Source: JAICSD01 sp035637115 (GTDB taxonomy: Bacteria > Acidobacteriota > Vicinamibacteria > Vicinamibacterales > 2-12-FULL-66-21). From it: DNA of 64,000 nucleotides. The stretch is taken from positions 1-64,000 of the forward strand of contig DASPXV010000108.1 of the NCBI GenBank assembly GCA_035637115.1. Reading direction: 5' to 3'. The position numbers were made by a program, and so were the translations under genes. Shown in pieces: positions 45,027 to 54,541 of the stretch; within the stretch, counting starts at the first letter, position 1; every line of letters begins with the position of its first letter. The notes below the pieces were generated by a model, which searched no databases, was not told the origin of the DNA, and saw only the letters and a program-made list of their open reading frames with translations.

Positions 45027-46190
45027 TCAGCTCCAGAGAGACGAGAGCAGGATGCGGCGGAACTGCGAGTGACGGAGGAGCGCCAGTGCGGACTGGCGAT
45101 GCCAGTTGAAGTCCGCCGTCTGGCGCAGCAGCGGGACGATGCCGTCGACACGCGCGAGCTCGACGAGCGAATCGATCGCGCGATCGTTGAATCGCGACGC
45201 GAGGTGGCGGAATGCGAGACCGATGCGGATTTCCGCGCCAAGTCGATCGCGCCAGCGGTTTTCATACGCGCGAAGGCGCGTCTCGCGCAGGTCGTCGGCC
45301 TGCAGCGCGGAGTCGAGCGCCTCGGCGGCGAATTGACCGCTGAGCAGCCCGTAGTAGATCCCCCCACCTGTCGTCGGTTTCACGAGACCCGCGGCGTCCC
45401 CCACCGCGAGGACGCGCGTGCCGTACGTCTTCGCCACGGGACCGAGTGGAAGGATTTTCAGGCGCGGCTCCGGCCACGGGTCGTCGCCTGGAGCGAATCT
45501 CGCGCGGACGTCCGCGGCGAAGCTCGTGAAGAGCGATCCCGCGCGCGCGTCGGCCATCAGGCCAAGCCGCTGGCAGGGTTGCCCGTCACGCTCGAATGGA
45601 ACGACCCACGCGAACCCGCGCGGCGCTCGTGCGCGCCCGAGATGCACTTCAACCTGCTCGGGGCCGGCGAACGGGCGCTCGAGCTGCGCGCTCTGCACGA
45701 AGGCGCGCGGAACGCCCAGGCCCAGCTCGCGATTGAAGCGATAGTTGGCGCCGCACGCGAGCACGCAGGCACGCGCGGTGATCGTGCCGGTCTCTCCATC
45801 CGCGGTGACCGTGACGGCGTTCTCCGAGATTGCAATCCGGCGCACGCGCGCGTCGCTGCGCAACTCCACGCCAGCCGCGCGACTCGAGTCTGCGAGCGCC
45901 TGATCGAAGCGTGCGCGATCGACGATCGCCGCGTTGACGCGATCCGCATCGACGAGTACCGAGCTCCCGTCGGGAGCGATGAACCGCGCGGCACGCGCGG
46001 TGCTGAGAATCGTCTGGCGCGGGATGTCGAGCTCGGAGAACGCCTCCATGCCAAGGAGGCCCGTGCAGTGTGAGGGAAGGCCGATGCTGGCGTGCTCTTC
46101 CAGCACCATCACGTCGTGACCGCGCCGAGCCAGCTCGCGTGCTGCCATGAGACCGGCGGGGCCGGCCCCAATCACCAGGACGTCACGCAA
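45027..46190 (-). CDS. geranylgeranyl-reductase-family FAD-dependent oxidoreductase
   Basis: 387 residues. It starts with the dinucleotide-binding motif VLVIGAGPAGLMAARELARRG (4-24). GLPSHCTGLLG follows at about 38-48, as in geranylgeranyl reductases. The second FAD motif GTRVLAVGDAAGLVKPTTGGGI is near 262-283. It may reduce prenyl chains, for example polyprenyl lipid carriers for the polysaccharide, but that is inference from context. Next to the sugar-phosphate transferase gene (38 bp upstream). Confidence 0.85.
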   Translation of the reverse strand: MRDVLVIGAGPAGLMAARELARRGHDVMVLEEHASIGLPSHCTGLLGMEAFSELDIPRQTILSTARAARFIAPDGSSVLVDADRVNAAIVDRARFDQALADSSRAAGVELRSDARVRRIAISENAVTVTADGETGTITARACVLACGANYRFNRELGLGVPRAFVQSAQLERPFAGPEQVEVHLGRARAPRGFAWVVPFERDGQPCQRLGLMADARAGSLFTSFAADVRARFAPGDDPWPEPRLKILPLGPVAKTYGTRVLAVGDAAGLVKPTTGGGIYYGLLSGQFAAEALDSALQADDLRETRLRAYENRWRDRLGAEIRIGLAFRHLASRFNDRAIDSLVELARVDGIVPLLRQTADFNWHRQSALALLRHSQFRRILLSSLWS

Positions 46191-46228
46191 GCGTCATTCC
46201 TCAATAAGGGCCTCAATGCGGGCGCAGA

Positions 46229-46834
46229 TCAAAACTTGCGCCCGCGCGCTTCCCATGTGCCAAGCACGCTAATCCAAAATGACACGAGAATCAATCGCAC
46301 GTCGAGCCAGAACGATCGTCGGCACACGTAGATGCGATCGTACCGGAACTTGTGGCGGCGTGGAACGTCGCGCGGCGCGTACACCTGCGCCACGCCCGTG
46401 AGCCCCGGTCTCACCATGACGCGCGCGGCGAACCCCGGTACGTCTTCGAGGCGCTCGAGGAGGCCATCGCGCCCAGCTTCGATCTCACCGGGTCGCAGCG
46501 CGCGCGGCCCCACGAAACTCATGTCGCCGCGCAGGATGTTCCACAGTTGCGGGAGCTCGTCCATCGCGGTGGCGCGCATCATGCGGCCGATATTCGTCAC
46601 GCGCGGATCGTCTGCAACCGCCTGGACCGCGCCGACTCCGGCCTCGGCGTCCGGTCGCATCGAACGAAACTTCAGCGCCATGAACGTCCGGCCGTTGAGG
46701 CCTACACGGTCTTGCCTGAAGAACACCGGCCCATAGTCCTCCCATTTGATCGCTGCAGCGAACAGCGCCCATAACGGCGCCGATGCGATCAATCCCACGA
46801 GCGCGAGCGTGAAGTCGAAGGCGCGCTTCAACAT
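46229..46834 (-). CDS. short sugar-phosphate transferase (bacterial sugar transferase family)
   Basis: About 201 residues, the compact PglC-like form. An N-terminal membrane helix (FDFTLALVGLIASAPLWALFAAAI) is followed by the catalytic domain FFRQDRVGLNGRTFMALKFRSM, DELPQLWNILRGDMSFVGPRA and PGLTGVAQVYA. It moves a sugar-1-phosphate onto undecaprenyl phosphate and so starts repeat-unit assembly. ATG 46834 (MLKRAF) is preferred; a GTG four codons upstream is also possible. Overlaps the upstream GT4 gene stop by 7 bp. Confidence 0.92.
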   Translation of the reverse strand: MLKRAFDFTLALVGLIASAPLWALFAAAIKWEDYGPVFFRQDRVGLNGRTFMALKFRSMRPDAEAGVGAVQAVADDPRVTNIGRMMRATAMDELPQLWNILRGDMSFVGPRALRPGEIEAGRDGLLERLEDVPGFAARVMVRPGLTGVAQVYAPRDVPRRHKFRYDRIYVCRRSFWLDVRLILVSFWISVLGTWEARGRKF

Positions 46835-47940
46835 GCGGATGGCCACGGCGGCAGCACGGCCATCTCCTCGTAGAAGAGGCGCAGGCGCTCGCGGAGCCTC
46901 TCCATCGTGAACTCTTCCTCGACGCGCGCGCGACCCGCCGCGCCCATCTGCGCCCGGCGGTGCACGTCGTTCACCAGCGTATCGATCGCGTTCTGGAGCG
47001 CGGCAGCATCACCTGCCGGGACCACCAGTCCCGTACGACCGTGCTGATTCACCCATGACACGCCGGTCGGCACGTCGGTGCTGATCACTGGCTTGCCCGC
47101 GGCCATCGCTTCGAGCTGTACGTACCCGAACGCTTCCGCCTGCGTCACGGACGGCAGCACCAGCGCGGCGCATGTATGCATCAGGCGCCGAAGCTCCGCG
47201 TCAGGGATCTCACCGGTGAACGTGACGCGGCCGTTGAGTGCAAGCTCGCGTGCCAGTGATTCCCATGCGGAGCGGCGCGGTCCATCGCCTGCGATGACCG
47301 CGCACGCACTACTGCCGGCCAGGGCGCGCAGCAGCACGTCAACCCCCTTGTAGTCGACGTGACGGCCGGCGAAGAGTACGAATGGATCTGCCGCCGCCTG
47401 GGTCTCCTTCTCCGTGTGCCAGCAGGCGGGATCGATGCCGAATGGAATGACGCGCACTCGCGATTGAACCGTCGCCAGCGCGGATGCGTGCATGCCGAGC
47501 GGTGGTGACGACACGACGAAGCGCTGCGCGCGGTTATAGGCGACGCGGGCGACCGGTGCGTAGAACAGCTTGTACTGAAGCGCGGGACGGACGACATCGC
47601 TGTGATACCAGATCGCGAGCGGCGCTTTTGGACGCGCGATCGCGTATGAAAGCAACGCCCACGGATTCGGCTCGTGGAGCACGATCAGATCCGCGTTTGC
47701 ACGCCGCAGCCGTGACGCAAACGCCGGCGCGATATGCACTGATCCGACTGCACCCATCGTCCCGACTCGGGTAACCGGGATTCCAGCGACCTCTTCTTCA
47801 ATCGTGCGGCGTGAGGAGTTGGCGACGAGGACGTGACTGTCCACGAAGCCGCGGCCTGCCTGGCAGAGTGTCTCGAGCACGCGTTCCATGCCGCCATGGT
47901 GCGGCGGGTAGAACTTCCCCACGTGGAGCACGCGCATCAC
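46828..47940 (-). CDS. glycosyltransferase family 4 protein
   Basis: 370 residues, GT-B fold. The N-terminal VLHVGKFYPPHHGGMERVL binds the acceptor side. VIPFGID marks the domain linker, FAGRHVDYKGVDVLL opens the donor domain, and PSVTQAEAFGYVQLEAMAAGKPV is the E-x7-E nucleotide-sugar motif. It probably adds a sugar to the lipid-linked repeat unit; donor and acceptor are unknown. The ATG overlaps the stop of the next GT4 gene upstream (ATGA); two ATG codons lie in tandem at 47940 and 47937. Confidence 0.9.
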   Translation of the reverse strand: MMRVLHVGKFYPPHHGGMERVLETLCQAGRGFVDSHVLVANSSRRTIEEEVAGIPVTRVGTMGAVGSVHIAPAFASRLRRANADLIVLHEPNPWALLSYAIARPKAPLAIWYHSDVVRPALQYKLFYAPVARVAYNRAQRFVVSSPPLGMHASALATVQSRVRVIPFGIDPACWHTEKETQAAADPFVLFAGRHVDYKGVDVLLRALAGSSACAVIAGDGPRRSAWESLARELALNGRVTFTGEIPDAELRRLMHTCAALVLPSVTQAEAFGYVQLEAMAAGKPVISTDVPTGVSWVNQHGRTGLVVPAGDAAALQNAIDTLVNDVHRRAQMGAAGRARVEEEFTMERLRERLRLFYEEMAVLPPWPSAC

Positions 47941-49118
47941 GCGGGTTGCTCCGAAGCCACCGCCGCGACGTCGCCGGCGATGGCGCGATAGCGTTCGACG
48001 ACGGCCGCCGTGTAGCGGGACCAGCTGAAATCCGCGGCACGAGCGAGGCCCGCGGAACGCCGCGCCTGCCAGGCGGCGCGATCGCGTTCGCGCTCGTCGA
48101 GCAGTTGCAGGATTGTTGCCGTCCAGCTGTCGATGGATCCGACGGGACAGTACGTAACCGCCATGCTGCCAATTTCCCGCAGAACCGCAATGTCACTCGC
48201 GACCATTGGCGTCCCGCTGGCCAGCGCTTCGACGATGGGAAGACCAAAGCCTTCTCGATCCGATGTCAGCAGCGCCAAGGCGCTGCGCCGATAGACGGCG
48301 GCAAGCGTCGCGCGATCGACGAACGGCAGCACGTTGATCGCGTCCAGCACGCCCAGCTCTCGCGCGCGCACGCGCTGTTCGGCGGTGAACGGACCGCCGA
48401 CGCGGGTCAGGCGCACTTCCGCGCGTTTGCGCCGCACGGCCGCGAACACCTCCAGCAGCACGTCTATGCGCTTGCGCGGAATCGTGCTGCCGACGTGCAG
48501 GAGCTCGATGCCGCGCCGCGGGCCGAGCATTCGCGCGGCTTCGACGTCCGCCGCCGCGTCGCCGTCCGGATAACCGCCCGTGTCGGAGCCGTTGGCCACG
48601 ATCGACAGACGATCTTCAGGAAATGCCGCCAGCGCGATCAGCGCGTCTCTTGTCGCCTCGCTGTCACACGCGACGTGCGCAGCGCAGCGGAGCCCCGAGA
48701 GAATCCGCTTCGCCAGCATCCGGAATGCCCACGACCGATGTTCCTCCTCCGGCTGCAACACGGATCGAAACGCGTCGAGATCGTGACAGGTCACGATTGT
48801 CTGGTTCGCGGGCAGACCGTGCACGAGGTGTGCGTAGCTGTGATCGACGACGTGGTACACGTCGAAAAGGGCGCGCGCCGACGCGAGGGCGCGCGGGTAA
48901 TCCAGCAACCGTGCCATGACGCGATCGACCGAGCGCGCACCGGCGGTCAGGCGGCCGAAGCGCACCGGCATGGCCGGACGGATGAGCGTCGCTTCGACCG
49001 AGTCCGAGTGTTCGGCTGAAAGGTGCGCCATCAGCATGTCAGCAACGAGGTCCATGCTCGGCCAGCCCTCTTCGGCGTAGTCGGCGATGACCGCGACGCG
49101 CAACGGACCCAACTTCAT
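47937..49118 (-). CDS. glycosyltransferase family 4 protein
   Basis: About 393 residues from ATG 49118 (MKLGPLRVAVIADY). It has the GT-B linker SIVANGSDTGGYP, LLHVGSTIPRKRIDVLLEVF in the donor domain, and LLTSDREGFGLPIVEALASGTPM with the E-x7-E motif. Upstream in-frame residues (to 49235) are Arg-rich and overlap the preceding gene, so they are excluded. Tightly packed in the glycosyltransferase run, 13 bp after the upstream GT4. Confidence 0.9.
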   Translation of the reverse strand: MKLGPLRVAVIADYAEEGWPSMDLVADMLMAHLSAEHSDSVEATLIRPAMPVRFGRLTAGARSVDRVMARLLDYPRALASARALFDVYHVVDHSYAHLVHGLPANQTIVTCHDLDAFRSVLQPEEEHRSWAFRMLAKRILSGLRCAAHVACDSEATRDALIALAAFPEDRLSIVANGSDTGGYPDGDAAADVEAARMLGPRRGIELLHVGSTIPRKRIDVLLEVFAAVRRKRAEVRLTRVGGPFTAEQRVRARELGVLDAINVLPFVDRATLAAVYRRSALALLTSDREGFGLPIVEALASGTPMVASDIAVLREIGSMAVTYCPVGSIDSWTATILQLLDERERDRAAWQARRSAGLARAADFSWSRYTAAVVERYRAIAGDVAAVASEQPA

Positions 49119-49131
49119 CGACCTTCGGCCC

Positions 49132-50280
49132 TCATGCGTGGCGATCCGGGAGTGACTCGAAGAACTCCAGATGCGCGCGTGCCACCAGCGGCCACGAATA
49201 ATGCGCGTGCGCGCGCTCGATGCCGCGCGCGGCATGCTCCCGTCTCAGGGTCTCGTCGTTCAGGAGTCGATCGATTGCCTCGCTCCAGGCACTGACATCA
49301 CGCTCACGCACGATCGTGCCGGCATCCGCCACGACGAACGGCATCTCGCCGCTGTCGCTCGCGATGACCGGGATGCCGCAGGCCATCGCCTCGATCAGCA
49401 TGCGGCCGAACTGCTCGCGCCACCGCGGCGTAGCTTCACTGGGCGCGCACAGGACGGTCATCGCATTGAGCCACGCCGGCACGTCGTCGTGCCCGACGCC
49501 CGTCGCGATATGAACGTGCCCGGGATTCTCGCGCGCAAAGGTCTCCAGCGCGGGCTGCATCGGCCCGCCGCCAACGAAAAGCGCGCGCCAAGGCGTGCTG
49601 GCGCCGCGCAGCGCGTCGAGCAGCGTCGCGAGCCCTTTCTCAGGAACAAAGCGCCCGAGGAATCCAACGACGTGATCGCCGCAGTCCCAGCCGATGCGTG
49701 CGAGCGCCTGCCTGCGCGATTCCGCGTCCGGCCGAAAGCGATCGACGTCAAGCCCCGGAGGGATCACGCGGGACGGTTTGCCGGCATAACCTTCGCGTCC
49801 GCGCAACGTCTCATTCACCGTCTCGCCGAACGCAATCCAGCCGTCCGCGCGCGACATGCTCGCGCGTTCGAGCGCACTCAGCGGCCACGGATACTGCTTC
49901 GATAAGTTTTGAAACGACGCGATCACGAGGCGCGCCTGCGGTGGCACGTGGCGCGCCACCTGCGCGCCCGCGGCGACGTACGGTTCTTCCCAGCAATGCA
50001 CGACATCCCACGGCGCGTCGAGCACGCGATCGAGGCCGGCGTACCACATGAAGTGCGGCATGCGATCGAACCTGACCTCCAGCGTCTTCAGCCGGCTTGC
50101 TTCACCCGGCAGCGCCTGCGCCGCGACGCGTCCGAGATCCGCGCGATAATGCAGCGGCGCAACAGCCGTCACTTCCCATCGTCCCTTTCCCTGCACCGCG
50201 ATTTCGTGCGCGAGCCGCCGGTTTGCAGCGATGACGTAGGAGTGACCGAGCGTGAGCAGCCGACGCGTACTGGCGCTCAT
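49132..50280 (-). CDS. glycosyltransferase family 4 protein
   Basis: 382 residues. The linker is VIPPGLDVDRF, then VGFLGRFVPEKGLATLLDAL opens the donor domain and LCAPSEATPRWREQFGRMLIEAMACGIPV carries the E-x7-E site with a slightly longer insertion than its neighbours. The N-terminal LTLGHSYVIAANRRLA recalls fucose- or mannose-type transferases of exopolysaccharide loci; the donor is unknown. The ATG at 50280 overlaps the upstream GT4 stop by 4 bp. Confidence 0.9.
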   Translation of the reverse strand: MSASTRRLLTLGHSYVIAANRRLAHEIAVQGKGRWEVTAVAPLHYRADLGRVAAQALPGEASRLKTLEVRFDRMPHFMWYAGLDRVLDAPWDVVHCWEEPYVAAGAQVARHVPPQARLVIASFQNLSKQYPWPLSALERASMSRADGWIAFGETVNETLRGREGYAGKPSRVIPPGLDVDRFRPDAESRRQALARIGWDCGDHVVGFLGRFVPEKGLATLLDALRGASTPWRALFVGGGPMQPALETFARENPGHVHIATGVGHDDVPAWLNAMTVLCAPSEATPRWREQFGRMLIEAMACGIPVIASDSGEMPFVVADAGTIVRERDVSAWSEAIDRLLNDETLRREHAARGIERAHAHYSWPLVARAHLEFFESLPDRHA

Positions 50281-51440
50281 TTGGAAACGGCGCGCACTCG
50301 GGAGAGCGCAGATTCATAGACGGCGAGCGTCTGTTCCGCCGTGGACCGCCAGGTCATTCTCTCGACAGCGGCGCGCGCCTTATCCGCGACTTGGCTGGCC
50401 TCGACGGGATTCTCGAGGACGCGGCGAACCGCTGATGCCACTGCTCGTCCGTCTCGCGTCGGGACGCGATAACCGGTTTCGCCATCACGCACCAGTGTTG
50501 CGGCGCATCCTGCGGACGTCGCGATGACGGGTAGACACTGACTCATCGCTTCGATCACGACGAGCCCGAATCCTTCGTAGGTCGACGTGAACAGCAGTGC
50601 ATCGTGCCTGCGGTACTCCTCCATCACACGCTGCTCGGCAACACGATCGACAACAGTGACGAACGGCCGCACGGCGGCATCAAAGCCGGCGAGGACCGTC
50701 TCGGCCGGCGCACCCGGCCCGAGCACGGTGAGACGCACTTGTCTTCCATCGGCGTGCAATCGATTGAGCGCGGCACATACGTATGGCGTGCCCTTGACGT
50801 AATCCCACGTTCCGCAGAAGAGCAGGCCCGCGCCACGCGCCGCGCCGGAGAGGGGCGCGTCAGCGATGAAGCGCGTTGAAATCCCATGGGGTATCACGGA
50901 AACGCGATCGGACGGTTGCCAGCCCCTGTCAACCGCGTACTGCCGGTCGACGTCGTTGATGACGATGAGCGCATCGGCAAGGCGCGCGGCGGCGGCGACC
51001 TGCGTGAGCCGGCTCGCCGGGTACCAGGCGCGCCGCAGCCACGACTTCGACCGCAGTCCTTCGTGGTGATCGTCGAGCATGCGCGCGTAGTTCAGGTGCT
51101 CGAGCCCATGCGAGCGGCATATATAGGCTGCGCGACTGCGATCGGGAAGCAGATCGAAGAGGCCCATGAACAGGCCTTCGGCGCTGGCGACATCGATCAC
51201 GTCGTAGCGCTTGCGCCCTTCGCGCGCAACGATCGCGCGTCCCGCCATCCACGGCGACACGAGCTGGCGCACCTGACGCCATGCGGGGCGCACGCCGATG
51301 TCTGCAGACCACAGCACGTCGCATCTGTGGCCCAACGCGGCGAACTCTTCTCGAAGCTTGTGGGAAACCTTCGACGACCCGAGGCGCGGATCGTCAGGAT
51401 AATCGCCAACCAACAGGATGGAGAGAAGGCGTGCCGGCAC
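50277..51440 (-). CDS. glycosyltransferase family 4 protein
   Basis: 387 residues. It begins LLSILLVGDYPDDPRLGSSKV, has the linker VIPHGISTRF, LLFCGTWDYVKGTPYVCAAL in the donor domain, and LFTSTYEGFGLVVIEAMSQCLPV for the E-x7-E motif. Donor and acceptor unknown. 2 bp after the stop of the upstream glycosyltransferase; no internal promoter seen. Confidence 0.9.
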   Translation of the reverse strand: MPARLLSILLVGDYPDDPRLGSSKVSHKLREEFAALGHRCDVLWSADIGVRPAWRQVRQLVSPWMAGRAIVAREGRKRYDVIDVASAEGLFMGLFDLLPDRSRAAYICRSHGLEHLNYARMLDDHHEGLRSKSWLRRAWYPASRLTQVAAAARLADALIVINDVDRQYAVDRGWQPSDRVSVIPHGISTRFIADAPLSGAARGAGLLFCGTWDYVKGTPYVCAALNRLHADGRQVRLTVLGPGAPAETVLAGFDAAVRPFVTVVDRVAEQRVMEEYRRHDALLFTSTYEGFGLVVIEAMSQCLPVIATSAGCAATLVRDGETGYRVPTRDGRAVASAVRRVLENPVEASQVADKARAAVERMTWRSTAEQTLAVYESALSRVRAVSK

Positions 51441-51442
51441 GC

Positions 51443-52516
51443 TCAGTTCCGCCGGAGGCGCGACAACGTCACTGGCAGCGCAAACTGTTCGTCGTAAAGA
51501 CGGCGTCCGCGCGCGCCCATTTCGCGCCGGAGCTCCGGGTTGCGGGCAAGCTGCACCGCGCGTTCGACGAATGCCTCGTCGTCACCCGCCGGAGCAAGCG
51601 ACACGGCATTGCTCTCGGTCCACACCGCTTCTGTGAGCCGTCCTTGCGTCGTGATGACGGATACGCCGCTGGTGAGCGCCGCCATCATCGACGTTCGCCG
51701 CGTTGTCACGCCATCGGGGTACGGCTGTACGAGGATGTGGCACGCGCGCAATGCCGCAGCGATTGCGACACCGTCTTCATCGGGAACAACGTCGATGCGC
51801 TTACGCACGGCGGGGATGAGGGAACGCGCGAACTCGCCGGCGCCGCGTCCCGCCAGCTGCATGCGGGCGTCCGGCAAAGTCCGAAGGATTTCCGGGAGGA
51901 CTCGCGAAAGCTCGCCCGCGACATGGTCGCCGTATGTGCCGAAGTGCCCGATAACAAGTGTGCCGCGCGAGCGGCCACGCGCGGCCGTCACTGCTTCTGA
52001 CGCGACATCAACCGGAATGGTCGCAGGAATTGGAAGTACCTCTGCGTCCATTCGCGATCCGAATGGAGCGAGCAGTCGTTTCCACGTTTCGGTCGAGTAA
52101 TACACGCGTGTCGCTGACTGCAGCAGGAGGCGGGCCATTCCACGCTGAACGAGCGCGAACACATTTCGCCACGGACGGCTGAAACCAAAATAGAAAAACG
52201 GCTCGTGGAACATGACGCGCACGTCCACGCCTCGCCGCCGGAGCTTTCCGATCCAGCGGCAGAACGGCACGTTCATGCCGCGCAGTCCGAATGCCGCGGG
52301 GACGTACTGGACCAGCACGATGCCGGGCTCTGATGCGATCGCAGAGTCGAGAACGTGTCGGCTTCGACGTCCGAAGCGATCGGGAAGCAGGTGTGGATGC
52401 CAGACGCGAACGCGATCGCCGCTCCGCTCGAGTCCGCCCGCGAGCAGCGCGGAGTAATCGCCCACACCGCCGCAGCCTGGGGGGAATTCGGGCGCGAGCA
52501 GATGCCAGGTTTTCAC
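51443..52516 (-). CDS. GT4-like glycosyltransferase
   Basis: About 357 residues from GTG 52516, which overlaps the upstream stop as GTGA. The N-terminus WHLLAPEFPPGCGGVGDYSALL is the family opening. The donor domain is divergent: VIGHFGTYGDHVAGELSRVL and HILVQPYPDGVTTRRTSMMAAL, without a clean E-x7-E, so substrate or mechanism may differ from neighbouring GT4 enzymes. Upstream in-frame sequence to 52885 is Arg-rich shadow of the next gene. Confidence 0.85.
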   Translation of the reverse strand: MKTWHLLAPEFPPGCGGVGDYSALLAGGLERSGDRVRVWHPHLLPDRFGRRSRHVLDSAIASEPGIVLVQYVPAAFGLRGMNVPFCRWIGKLRRRGVDVRVMFHEPFFYFGFSRPWRNVFALVQRGMARLLLQSATRVYYSTETWKRLLAPFGSRMDAEVLPIPATIPVDVASEAVTAARGRSRGTLVIGHFGTYGDHVAGELSRVLPEILRTLPDARMQLAGRGAGEFARSLIPAVRKRIDVVPDEDGVAIAAALRACHILVQPYPDGVTTRRTSMMAALTSGVSVITTQGRLTEAVWTESNAVSLAPAGDDEAFVERAVQLARNPELRREMGARGRRLYDEQFALPVTLSRLRRN

Positions 52517-53709
52517 TCGGCCGCGGTGGGCAGCCCCGATGCCTGCTGCAGGACGCGCGTCAACGCGGCGACGTGCGCATCGATCGTAAATCTTGCCGCG
52601 GCGGCGAGCGCGCCCGCGGAGAGACGTGCGTGCAGCGCCGGGTTTCCCAGAATCTGGGCGATCGCGTCCCCCATGCCATCCGAGTCTGTGGCGGGATCGA
52701 TCAGCCGCCCGTTCTCGTCGTTCGTCAGCCAGTCGCGGATACCGCCGATATCGAACGCGACGGCAGGCGTGCCGAACGCGGCCGCCTCGAGCCCGACCAG
52801 TCCGAACGGCTCCGGCCATCGGCTCGGAACGGCAAGAATGGACGCGTCGCGAATCAAGCGATCGCGCTCGTCCGCAGTCACCCACCCTGGAAACGTTGCG
52901 TTCACTCCACGCGCGACAGCAAGGTCGCGGACGTACGCAAGCTCCGGCCCTTCGCCGGCAAAGACGGTCGTGAGCGGTCGTCCGAGGCGACGACCGGCGG
53001 CCGAGACCGCGTCAACGACCGCGTCCGCACCCTTCAGATTGGTCAGCCGGCCGATGAACAGCACGTCGATCGGACGGGTTCCGCCGACCTGTGCATCGCG
53101 CGGCACTGGTGGCGCGAACAACGGGATTGCGTGCACGCTCCCCGGCGGCACGCCGGCGCGCAGATACTCGTCTCGCATGTAGCGGCTCGCCACGACGATG
53201 GCCTGGTATTCGGAAAACAGCGAACGCTGCTCGTTGCCCCACTTGTACTCGCGCATCATGCGTACCGGACTCGCATGACCGCATCGCCTCGGCAGGTAGT
53301 GGACCAGGCAGCCGGGGCCGAACGTCCTGGCGCACGCGACGATCGCCGGAAACACGAACGTCTTCTGCCCGCTGACGCACGTCCCGAAATGTCCGTGCAT
53401 CATCTTCACGACCGGCCATTCGTCAATCAGGCGCGACTCGACGTCCAGCGAACGCATGTTGTGCGAGAGGCAGACATCAGGGGCGAATTCACGCACCTTG
53501 CCGATCGCGTTTTCAAGCCCGAGATCCTGGACGCCGGCATGCCACGTGCCCTCCGGGGCAATGCGTTGCGGCGCTGTTTGGCTTGCAGGATTGTCGTGCA
53601 GAACACCGATATCGTGTCCCGCGCGGTGCAGCGCGGGCAGCAGCGTCGACAGATACGTCTCGACGCCTCCTCCTCCGGTGAGCCCCTCGTTGACAAAAAG
53701 GATGCGCAT
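52513..53709 (-). CDS. glycosyltransferase family 4 protein
   Basis: 398 residues. The N-terminus MRILFVNEGLTGGGGVETYL has the Gly-rich acceptor loop. FIGRLTNLKGADAVVDAV opens the donor domain, and AVPSRWPEPFGLVGLEAAAFGTPAV holds the E-x7-E motif. Donor unknown. The ATG shares one base with the stop of the FkbM-like gene (TGATG). Confidence 0.91.
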   Translation of the reverse strand: MRILFVNEGLTGGGGVETYLSTLLPALHRAGHDIGVLHDNPASQTAPQRIAPEGTWHAGVQDLGLENAIGKVREFAPDVCLSHNMRSLDVESRLIDEWPVVKMMHGHFGTCVSGQKTFVFPAIVACARTFGPGCLVHYLPRRCGHASPVRMMREYKWGNEQRSLFSEYQAIVVASRYMRDEYLRAGVPPGSVHAIPLFAPPVPRDAQVGGTRPIDVLFIGRLTNLKGADAVVDAVSAAGRRLGRPLTTVFAGEGPELAYVRDLAVARGVNATFPGWVTADERDRLIRDASILAVPSRWPEPFGLVGLEAAAFGTPAVAFDIGGIRDWLTNDENGRLIDPATDSDGMGDAIAQILGNPALHARLSAGALAAAARFTIDAHVAALTRVLQQASGLPTAAE

Positions 53710-54539
53710 CAGGCAGCCCTCATGCGAACGCAGATTCCTTCTACCGACCAGGGATCAGCGATCCCGGGCAGCGCTTCGATCACGAGCTTCTGATTTCGCA
53801 GCTCCTCCTCGATGTCCGCTCGAGTAATGCCCAATGCCGGCCAGACGGCTGGATGCAATTCAACGAAAAGCGCGAGGTCACCCCGCCGCGCGGCGATCGT
53901 GCGCCGCGCGCCGCGAAGCGCCGCGAGCTCCGTCCCCTCGATGTCGATCTTGATCACGTCCGGCGAGATGTGCGCGTCCTCGCAGAAGTCATCGATGCTC
54001 AGTGACGGAACGGAGCAGGCATGGGTCGCCTCCCCGGTCACGATCCGGTTATCGCCGTGCGTTCCCGCATCTGTGAAGCTCGCGATGCCGCTGCGATCGC
54101 TGATCGCTTCAGAACGAACGACAACTCGGCGGGACAAGCCGTTCACATCGACATGCCGAATCAGTCCGGCGCGGCTCGCCGACGCCGGCTCGAACGCAAA
54201 CACGCGTCCGGACTCACCCGCCCAGGAGGCGAACAGCAGCGTGTACGACCCGACGTTCGCGCCGATGTCGAGCACCGTTGATCCATTGCGCACGTGTTGC
54301 TTGAGCGCAGCGTACTCTTCGAGATTCCAGGTGAGATGCCGGTATTCGGGATCGACGCGAAACGACTCGCCACCGGGAAGCCGGCAGACCAGATGATCGC
54401 CTGGCATCGCGCCGAGCAGCAGCGAATACCCGCGTTTGAGCGGCCGCCGCAGCCAACCGGGCACACGACGTGCTGATCCGGACCCGATGCGTTCGAGCCA
54501 GTTCGCGTGCCGATAGTTGCGGCCGACGCCCGTTTGCAT
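53709..54539 (-). CDS. FkbM-family methyltransferase
   Basis: About 276 residues from ATG 54539. FkbM domain: VLDIGANVGSYTLLFASWAG (about 89-108), FAFEPASASRAGLIRHV, SIDDFCEDAHISPDVIKIDIEG and ELHPAVWPALG. It most likely O-methylates a sugar of the exopolysaccharide. The longer frame to 54635 reaches back into the GT2 gene and is Arg-rich, so it is excluded. 2 bp after the GT2 stop. Confidence 0.87.
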   Translation of the reverse strand: MQTGVGRNYRHANWLERIGSGSARRVPGWLRRPLKRGYSLLLGAMPGDHLVCRLPGGESFRVDPEYRHLTWNLEEYAALKQHVRNGSTVLDIGANVGSYTLLFASWAGESGRVFAFEPASASRAGLIRHVDVNGLSRRVVVRSEAISDRSGIASFTDAGTHGDNRIVTGEATHACSVPSLSIDDFCEDAHISPDVIKIDIEGTELAALRGARRTIAARRGDLALFVELHPAVWPALGITRADIEEELRNQKLVIEALPGIADPWSVEGICVRMRAA

Positions 54540-54541
54540 CG

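Noticed and set aside
51443..52885. 480-residue version of the glycosyltransferase starting at 52885
   Set aside because: The first 123 residues are Arg-rich antisense-like sequence inside the next gene; GTG 52516 with a GTGA overlap is the natural start.
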